From: Leptobrachium leishanense
Lineage: Eukaryota; Chordata; Amphibia; Anura; Megophryidae
Assembly: GCA_009667805.1 (NCBI GenBank)
Contig: CM019063.1
Span: 55,040,881 to 55,104,880 of the forward strand
Direction of reading: 5' to 3'
DNA length: 64,000 nt
The notes beneath the pieces were generated by a model. The model was not told where the DNA came from. It made no database searches and was given only the letters and a program-made list of their open reading frames with translations. Position numbers and translations under genes: made by a program. Every line of letters begins with the position of its first letter. Within the stretch, counting starts at the first letter, position 1. Below are positions 53,424 to 64,000 of this stretch, piece by piece.

Positions 53424-56400
53424 TAGAGATGTGCACTGCTGAAAATTTCATTTAGTTTTGTTGTTTTTCCAGGTTTTTTTTTTCGCTTCGGGTCGTTTCG
53501 GACTGTTTTCGTTTCGATTCGGTGATTTGATATCGATTCGAAATTTCGGATCGCTTTGGTGATTCGGGTCATTTTGGCGTTTGGATCATTTCGGCGATTC
53601 GAATCATTCAGTTTTCTTTTTTTAATGAGTTATTTGGTTTTTTATTGCTTATTTAAGAATGGGAAGTAGATTACTACCAATAGAATGAAAGTTCCTTTGC
53701 TTAGCTATTTTAAGATTTTTTTAAAGCATTTTTTGGGTGAAATTTTAGGTTTCTTAACTTTTTTTAAAGAAACAAGGCTTTTTAACCCATAGGTTTCAAT
53801 TCAACATATGAATCCGCACACTGCCGTGCAGCACTTCTACAGTATAATTACTGCAGCATATGAATCCGCACACTGCCGGGCAGCACCTCTACAGTATAAT
53901 GAATGCAGCATATGAATCCGCACACTGCTGGCAGCACCTTTTACAGTATATTTACTGCAGCATATGAATCCTCACACTGCCGGGCAGCACCTCTACAGTA
54001 TAATTACTGCAGCATATGAATCCACACACTGCCGGGCAGCACCTCTACAGTATAATGAATGCAGCATATGAATCCACACACTGCCGGGCAGCACCTCTAT
54101 GGTATAATAATGCAGCATATGAATCCACACACTGCCGGGCAGCACCTCTCTGCGGTATAATTAATGCAGCATATGAATCCGCACACTGCTGGAAGCGCCT
54201 CTCTGCAGTATAATTAATGCAGCATATGAATCCACACACTGCTGGAAGCGCCTCTCTGCAGTATAATTAATGCAGCATATGAATCCACACACTGCTGGGA
54301 AGCGCCTCTCTGCAGTATAATTAATGCAGCATATGAATCCACACACTGCCGGGCAGCACCTCTCTGCGGTATAATTAATGCAGCATATGAATCCGCACAC
54401 TGCTGGGAAGCGCCTCTCTGCAGTATAATTAATGCAGCATATGAATCCACACACTGCTGGGAAGCGCCTCTCTGCAGTATAATTAATGCAGCATATGAAT
54501 CCACACACTGCTGGGAAGCGCCTCTCTGCAGTATAATTAATGCAGCATATGAATCCACACACTGCTGGGAAGCTCCTCTCTGCAGTATAATTAATGCAGC
54601 ATATGAATCCGCACACTGCTGGGAAGCACCTCTCTGCAGTATAATTAATGCAGCATATGAATCCACACACTGCTGGGAAGCGCCTCTCTGCAGTATAATT
54701 AATGCAGCATATGAATCCACACACTGCTGGGAAGCGCCTCTCTGCAGTATAATTAATGCAGCATATGAATCCACACACTGCTGGGAAGCGCCTCTCTGCA
54801 GTATAATTAATGCAGCATATGAATCCACACACTGCTGGGAAGCGCCTATCTGCGGTATAATTAATGCAGCAGATGAATCCGCACACTGCTGGGAAGCTCC
54901 TCTCTGCAGTATAATTAATGCAGCAGATGAATCCGCACACTGCTGGGAAGCTCCTCTCTGCAGTATAATTAATGCAGCATATGAATCCACACACTGCTGG
55001 GAAGCACCTCTCTGCGGTATAATTAATGCAGCAGATGAATCCGCACACTGCTGGGAAGCTCCTCTCTGCAGTATAATTAATGCAGCATATGAATCCACAC
55101 ACTGCTGGGAAGCGCCTATCTGCAGTATAATTAATGTGGCATATGAATCCACACACTGCTGGGAAGCTCCTCTCTGCAGTATAATTAATGCAGCATATGA
55201 ATCCACACACTGCTGGGAAGCGCCTCTCTGCAGTATAATTAATGCAGCATATGAATCCACACACTGCTGGGAAGCGCCTCTCTGCCGTATAATTAATGCA
55301 GCATATGAATCCACACACTGCTGGGAAGCGCTTCTCTGCGGTATAATTAATGCAGCATATGAATCCACACACTGCCGGGAAGCACCTCTCTGCGGTATAA
55401 TTAATGCAGCATATGAATCCACACACTGCGGGGAAGCGCCTCTCTGCAGTATAATTAATGCAGCATGTGAATCCACACACTGCTGGGAAGCTCCTCTCTG
55501 CAGTATAATTAATGCAGCATATGAATCCACACACTGCTGGGAAGCGCCTCTCTGCAGTATAATTAATGCAGCATATGAATCCACACACTGCTGGGAAGCG
55601 CCTCTCTGCGTTATAATTAATGCCAGCATATGAATCCACACACTGCTGGGAAGCTCCTCTCTGCAGTATAATTAATGCAGCATATGAATCCACACACTGC
55701 TGGGAAGCGCCTCTCTGCAGTATAATTAATGCAGCATATGAATCCACACACTGCTGGGAAGCGCCTCTCTGCAGTATAATTAATGCAGCATATGAATCCA
55801 CACACTGCTGGGAAGCTCCTCTCTGCAGTATAATTAATGCAGCATATGAATCCGCACACTGCTGGGAAGCACCTCTCTGCAGTATAATTAATGCAGCATA
55901 TGAATCCACACACTGCTGGGAAGCGCCTCTCTGCAGTATAATTAATGCAGCATATGAATCCACACACTGCTGGGAAGTGCCTCTCTGCAGTATAATTAAT
56001 GCAGCATATGAATCCACACACTGCTGGGAAGCGCCTCTCTGCAGTATAATTAATGCAGCATATGAATCCACACACTGCTGGGAAGCGCCTATCTGCGGTA
56101 TAATTAATGCAGCAGATGAATCCGCACACTGCTGGGAAGCTCTCTCTGCAGTATAATTAATGCAGCAGATGAATCCGCACACTGCTGGGAAGCTCCTCTC
56201 TGCAGTATAATTAATGCAGCATATGAATCCACACACTGCTGGGAAGCACCTCTCTGCGGTATAATTAATGCAGCAGATGAATCCGCACACTGCTGGGAAG
56301 CTCCTCTCTGCAGTATAATTAATGCAGCATATGAATCCACACACTGCTGGGAAGCGCCTATCTGCAGTATAATTAATGTGGCATATGAATCCACACACTG

Positions 56401-57286
56401 CTGGGAAGCTCCTCTCTGCAGTATAATTAATGCAGCATATGAATCCACACACTGCTGGGAAGCGCCTCTCTGCAGTATAATTAATGCAGCATATGAATCC
56501 ACACACTGCTGGGAAGCGCTTCTCTGCGGTATAATTAATGCAGCATCTGAATCCACACACTGCCGGGAAGCACCTCTCTGCGGTATAATTAATGCAGCAT
56601 ATGAATCCACACACTGCTGGGAAGCGCCTCTCTGCAGTATAATTAATGCAGCATGTGAATCCACACACTGCTGGGAAGCTCCTCTCTGCAGTATAATTAA
56701 TGCAGCATATGAATCCACACTGCTGGGAAGCGCCTCTCTGCAGTATAATTAATGCAGCATATGAATCCACACACTGCTGGGAAGCGCCTCTCTGCGTTAT
56801 AATTAATGCAGCATATGAATCCACACACTGCTGGGAAGCGCCTCTCTGCAGTATAATTAATGCAGCATATGAATCCACACACTGCTGGGAAGCGCCTCTC
56901 TGCAGTATAATTAATACAGCATATGAATCCACACACTGCTGGGAAGCGCCTCTCTGCAGTATAATTAATGCAGCATATGAATCCACACACTGCCGTGCAG
57001 CACCTCTACAGTATAATTACTGCAGCATAAAACGAAAAACCAACTGAACCGAATGACCTGAAATGATCTGAATCACCGAAATGATCCAAACGCCGAAATG
57101 ACTAGAATCACCGAATCGACCCGATATTTCGAATCATCCGAATTATCGACTCGAATGTCTTGAAATTTTGAATCGATCTGAAATTTCATGTGGTTGACAC
57201 TTCAGATTCAGGATGCCATCGGAAGCACGAAAATGGTAAATTTCGTCCGAAAATCGATTCGGTACGAAAGAAATTGCACATCCCTA
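53424..57286. mobile_element. hAT-like element C (TAGGGATGTGCA family) filled with satellite
   Basis: The ends are TAGAGATGTGCACTGC and, reversed, TAGGGATGTGCAATTTC. It is flanked by CTTCTATG (53416-53423) and CTTCTGTG (57287-57294), an 8 bp duplication with one mismatch. Outside it, both flanks belong to the same antisense transposase gene, so the insertion point is certain. Short Gln/Phe-neutral A/T-rich ends surround a 3.2 kb satellite. No transposase. Confidence 0.9.
53800..57030. repeat. 54 bp satellite array in element C (about 60 copies)
   Basis: Same unit as in element B. The outer monomers on both sides are shorter and more diverged (GCCGGGCAGCACCTCTACAG), while central ones are nearly uniform, a pattern usual for satellites. 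A block of 23 units is repeated with a 1242 bp period (marker TTAATGTGGC at 55131 and 56373). Open frames up to 941 codons on both strands are artefacts. Confidence 0.96.
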
Positions 57287-58949
57287 CTTCTGTGTGATAT
57301 TGACTTCTTCCAGAACTTCATACCAGAAAGAAAGGTAACACAAAAAGGTGAAATCACATCCGGCAGACAGCAACATCTGAGCTGATCCTCTTGTGTCCAC
57401 ACTTTCTTAAGGATCACACAGTTTTTCAAGGGTTGATGTCAGTTTTTCAAAATTTGTCCTCAGTGGCTTCACAGCATCATTTTGAGAGCTCCATCTTGTT
57501 TGGGAAAGTCGTTTCACTGTCACACCTAAATTCTCCATCAGCAAATCCCAACGACGCGTAGAAACAGAAAAGAAGGAATACACTCTTTCCAATGTTCCAA
57601 AAAAAATGTCACACAGGAAGCAACACTTCCAGATGAGTGCACCCCACAAATGTTCAGAGAATGGTTTGCACATGGTGTAAACAAAGCCTTGGGATTAATC
57701 TCTTTTTTCTTTGCATGAACACCACCATGAATCCCTGCCATGGTTGCAGCGTTATCATATCCCTGACCACGACAAAGACTTATGTCCAGTCCGTCTCCCT
57801 CCAGATGTTGCAGGATATTTTCTGTGAGCTCAGCAGCAGTCTTTCCAGCAATTGGAAAGAAGCCCAAGAATGAGTCCTTTACTTCCACATTGTCACCTTC
57901 AACATGTACGTATCTTATCACACTTCTGATCAGTGTGGGACACATCAGGGGTGCTATCAAAAAGAATCCCAAAGTATTTCATTTTCTTTATATCTACCAC
58001 TATTTTATGCTTCACGTGATTCCCCAGAAGACAAATTAATTAATTCTGAATTTTCGGAGAGAAATAGGTAGTCATTCTCTTCCCGATGCAACAGAATGTT
58101 TCAGCTTTATGAAATGTTCCTTTAAAACCGGATCATAATTTGAGAGCAATTGTAACAATTCCATGAAGTTTCCTTTGCTGACAACATGGTGTCTCTGTGA
58201 CCACGAAATGCAAGATTCTGTTGTGCCAGGAACAAGGTTACATCCAAGAGGCGATGCAAAATCTCCCTCCATTTTTTTTCTCTTTGTCCAATGTTGCTTG
58301 TTGGAGATGATCGATGCATTTCTGAAGCTTCAGTCCTGCTCTCAAGGTTTTTCTTTTCTCCAAGCATGTAAGATGTTTCTGAGAAGCCTCATGATCAGAA
58401 ACTTTTGGGTTTAGCTTCCAGCACACCTGAAATCCAGTAACAAAACTGGATACTCCAGGTAATTTTTCATCAAGAGCAAAAAGTCTGCAGCAAAAACAAT
58501 ATAGACTTTCTTTTGATAGAGAGTACACCATCCAGGTTCTAAGAATTTCCGCGCCATTTGGCAGAGCCTTGTAGAACCATGCAGTGGTCAGCTATCGACT
58601 CTTCCCTTTTGCTTTCTCTCCTCGCCTTTCAAGACCACTGAAAGGCCCATCTCTATTTTGGAACGGTTCACTTCCCCGCTTAAGAAGGTCCACTCTTTAA
58701 TCATGAGGAACTGGAACTGGCCAAGCAGCAACATCAGAATAAACTGTCAGTCTAACAGTTTCATCTTCTTCTTCATCATCAGAGTCTTGCTGGTGCAGGC
58801 TTCTGCTGGCATCACCTCTGTCACCTCTACATCACTTTCACTGCTTGAAGATAAATTGATCTTCTCCAATTCCTGTACTTTCACATATGATTCTTCTGGT
58901 ATGTCACCCCTGGATTCACTATATTGAATGTCTTCAGCACTTTCCTTTA

Positions 58950-59310
58950 CTGCGGTAGATGTTGAAGTCGCACTTTCCTCTTCTGCGGTAGATGTTGAAG
59001 CCGCACTTTCCTCTTCTGCGGAAGATGTTGAAGCCGCACTTTCCTCTTCTGCGGAAGATGTTGAAGCCGCACTTTCCTCTTCTGCAGTAGATGTTGAAGC
59101 CGCACTTTCCTCTTCTGCGGAAGATGTTGAAGCCGCACTTTCCTCTACTGCGGAAGATGTTGAAGCCGCACTTTCCTCTACTGCGGAAGATGTTGAAGCC
59201 ACACTTTCCTCTACTGCGGAAGATCTTGAAGCCGCACTTTCCTCTACTGCGGAAGATCTTGAAGCCGCACTTTCCTCTACTGCGGAAGATGTTGAAGCCG
59301 CAACATTTTT
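58950..59310 (-). repeat. 33 bp coding repeat in the ZMYM1-like N-terminus
   Basis: About eleven 33 bp units (GAAGATGTTGAAGCCGCACT, then TTCCTCTTCTGCG on the plus strand) encode an 11-residue repeat, SAVEESAASTS-like, near the transposase start. The reading frame is kept through all units. Confidence 0.9.
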
Positions 59311-59514
59311 CAGAATGGATCCAGACATTGCCTCAGCCGACTTTTCTCTTGCCTTCTTCGCTTTTCGTTGCTAAGACCCGCTTGGTCTAATTCGCTTCAT
59401 ATTGATTGTTGTTTTCTTCTGTAAAATAAATTAGTCACAGCCAGGGTTGGTCTAAAGTCTTTTGTTAACAATTTAACATTATCCTTTTACCTCTCCTGGT
59501 AAGTTTTATCCTGC

Positions 59515-59622
59515 ATGCATATTGATATATATACCCCATTAAAGACAGCAGACCGCCTGCAGCATATTGATATATATATATACCCCCATTAAAGACAGCA
59601 GACCGCATGCAGCATATTGATA
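59515..59622. repeat. ~49 bp minisatellite, left block
   Basis: Two units of a repeat with CCCATTAAAGACAGCAGACC, GCATGCAGCATATTG and a TA run. It is interrupted by Tc1 element 1 at a TA. Confidence 0.85.
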
Positions 59623-59624
59623 TA

Positions 59625-61235
<1,611 letters not shown>

Positions 61236-61237
61236 TA

Positions 61238-61954
61238 TACCCCCATTAAAGACCAGCAGACTGCATGCAGCATATTGATATATATATATACCCCCATTAA
61301 AGACCGGCAGACATCATGCAGTGTATTGATATATATATATACCCCCATTAAAGACCAGCAGACCGCATGCAGCATATTGATATATATATACCCCCATTAA
61401 AGACCAGCAGACCGCATGCAGCATATTGATATATATATACCCCCATTAAAGACCGGCAGACATCATGCAGCGTATTGATATATACCCCCATTAAAGACCA
61501 GCAGACCGCATGCAGCATATTGATATATATATACCCCATTAAAGACCAGCAGACTGCATGCAGCATATTGATATATATATATACCCCCATTAAAGACCGG
61601 CAGACATCATGCAGCGTATTGATATATACCCCCATTAAAGACCAGCAGACCGCATGCAGCATATTGATATATATACCCCCATTACAGACCAGCAGACTGC
61701 ATGCAGCATATTGATATATATATACCCCCATTAAAGACCAGCAGACCGCATGCAGCATATTTATATATATATACCCCATTAAAGACCAGCAGACCTCATG
61801 CAGCATATTGATATATACCCCCATTAAAGACCGGCAGACATCATGCAGCGTATTGATATATACCCCCATTAAAGACCAGCAGACCGCATGCAGCATATTG
61901 ATATATATACCCCCATTAAAGACCAGCAGACCTCATGCAGCATATTGATATATA
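61238..61954. repeat. ~49 bp minisatellite, central block (about 14 copies)
   Basis: Units of 44-52 bp (CCCCCATTAAAGACCAGCAG, ACCGCATGCAGCATATTGAT, then a TA run of varying length). Variants ACCGGCAGACATCATGCAGCG recur every few units. The TA run is the insertion target of both flanking Tc1 elements. Confidence 0.93.
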
Positions 61955-63570
<1,616 letters not shown>

Positions 63571-63572
63571 TA

Positions 63573-63920
63573 TATACCCCCATTAAAGACCAGCAGACCT
63601 CATGCAGCATATTGATATATACCCCCATTAAAGACCAGCAGACATCATGCAGCAGATTGATATATATATACCCCCATTAAAGACCAGCAGACCGCATGCA
63701 GCATATTGATATATATATACCCCCATTAAAGACCAGCGGACCCCATGCATAGCAGCATATTGATTGATATATATATATAACCCCATTATAGACCAGCAGA
63801 CCTCATGCAGCAAATATATAAACATTAAAGACCAGCAGACAGACCTCATGCAGCATATTGATATATATATACAGGTATAACCCCCATAAACATTAAAGAA
63901 CACCAGCAGACCTCATGCAT
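63573..63920. repeat. ~49 bp minisatellite, right block, more diverged
   Basis: The array resumes after Tc1 element 2 with units that gain small insertions (GCATAGCAGCATATTGATTG) and lose regularity toward 63920. The last 80 bp of the window show no further unit. Confidence 0.88.
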
Positions 63921-64000
63921 AGCATATTGATATACTGTCTATATATACCCTACCCCCATAAGCATATATTAACCAGCTGCAGGCGGTGACCCAAATTTGC

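Larger units (their letters stand above)
52639..59328 (-). pseudogene. ZMYM1-like hAT transposase, split by element C
   Basis: On the minus strand, the N-terminal part (59328-58747) is a Ser/Glu/Ala repeat. A TTF-type zinc-finger segment follows (58531-58238: LYCFCCRLF, FVTGFQVCWKL). Then a DUF4371/RNase H-like core (57972-57407): GFFPIAGKTAAELTENILQH, CRGQGYDNAATMAGIHGGV, CANHSLN, LSQTRWSSQNDAVKPL. After element C the frame resumes at 53412 (LQALKAFLADQRNEIVEKT), and the C-terminal dimerisation end is at 52860-52639 (CERSFSKLKLIKNDFRST, ARRQRM, stop). Several frameshifts and stops are present. The likely 3' end of its transposon, with GGCGTACCTAG and GGCACCCGGGG, is near 52318; the other end was not found. 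Confidence 0.88.

Noticed and set aside
54161..56986. A 941-codon open frame on the minus strand, and other long frames through the satellite on both strands
   Set aside because: The unit is 54 bp, a multiple of three, and lacks stops in several frames on both strands, so long frames are automatic. The reading also changes frame internally at indels.
52639..59328. Host ZMYM1 gene
   Set aside because: It lacks introns, has several stops and frameshifts, and shows transposon-like flanks. It is better read as a hAT transposase relic.

Overview
This window looks like intergenic DNA from a vertebrate, most likely an anuran amphibian. I infer this from the mix of elements: L2- and CR1-type LINEs, several hAT families, a Uribo-like piggyBac, IR/DR-type Tc1 elements, a gamma-like endogenous retrovirus and a Penelope-type hammerhead insertion. 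I found no host protein-coding gene, tRNA or rRNA. Almost everything recognisable is a transposable element, a broken transposon gene or a tandem repeat, nested up to three deep.

Layout. 1-7341: 3' part of a decayed endogenous retrovirus (pol, env, polypurine tract, 3' LTR), with a CR1 tail inserted in pol. 7630-9291: antisense Tc1 relic split by a 1.1 kb insertion that has a 14 bp target duplication and a hammerhead ribozyme core. 10030-11330: decayed sense L2 LINE. 11589-14399: palindromic MITEs with CAGGGTTATTC ends. 15024-24621: a 52 bp minisatellite split by an 8.7 kb hAT element (8 bp target duplication) that carries a broken BED-finger transposase, an antisense CR1, a TTAA-flanked hairpin-rich element and an LTR-like element. 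24622-28281: element A of a second hAT-like family (TAGGGATGTGCA ends), holding a third hAT-type element full of a ~25 bp minisatellite. 28834-35820: inverted, transposase-less copy of the first hAT, carrying an antisense L2 with 5' tandem monomers. 37549-39856: more CAGGGTTATTC elements. 40424-43431 and 53424-57286: elements B and C of the second family, each filled by a 54 bp satellite. About 43440-48432: piggyBac with a nearly full-length transposase frame. 48433-48673: 3' end of a third copy of the first hAT. 52639-59328: antisense ZMYM1-like hAT transposase, split by element C. 59515-63920: a third minisatellite interrupted by two inverted Tc1 elements, one with an intact 340-residue transposase.

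How the parts relate. The genes are independent selfish elements that use each other as targets. Exact or near-exact target duplications let the order of insertion be read directly. The most unusual observations are the hammerhead core at 8373-8415; the strings of perfect hairpins, with paired compensatory changes, in two TTAA-associated elements; the same TTAA position in the first hAT family abutting different elements in two copies; and a transposon family whose three copies hold either one monomer or long arrays of the same satellite.
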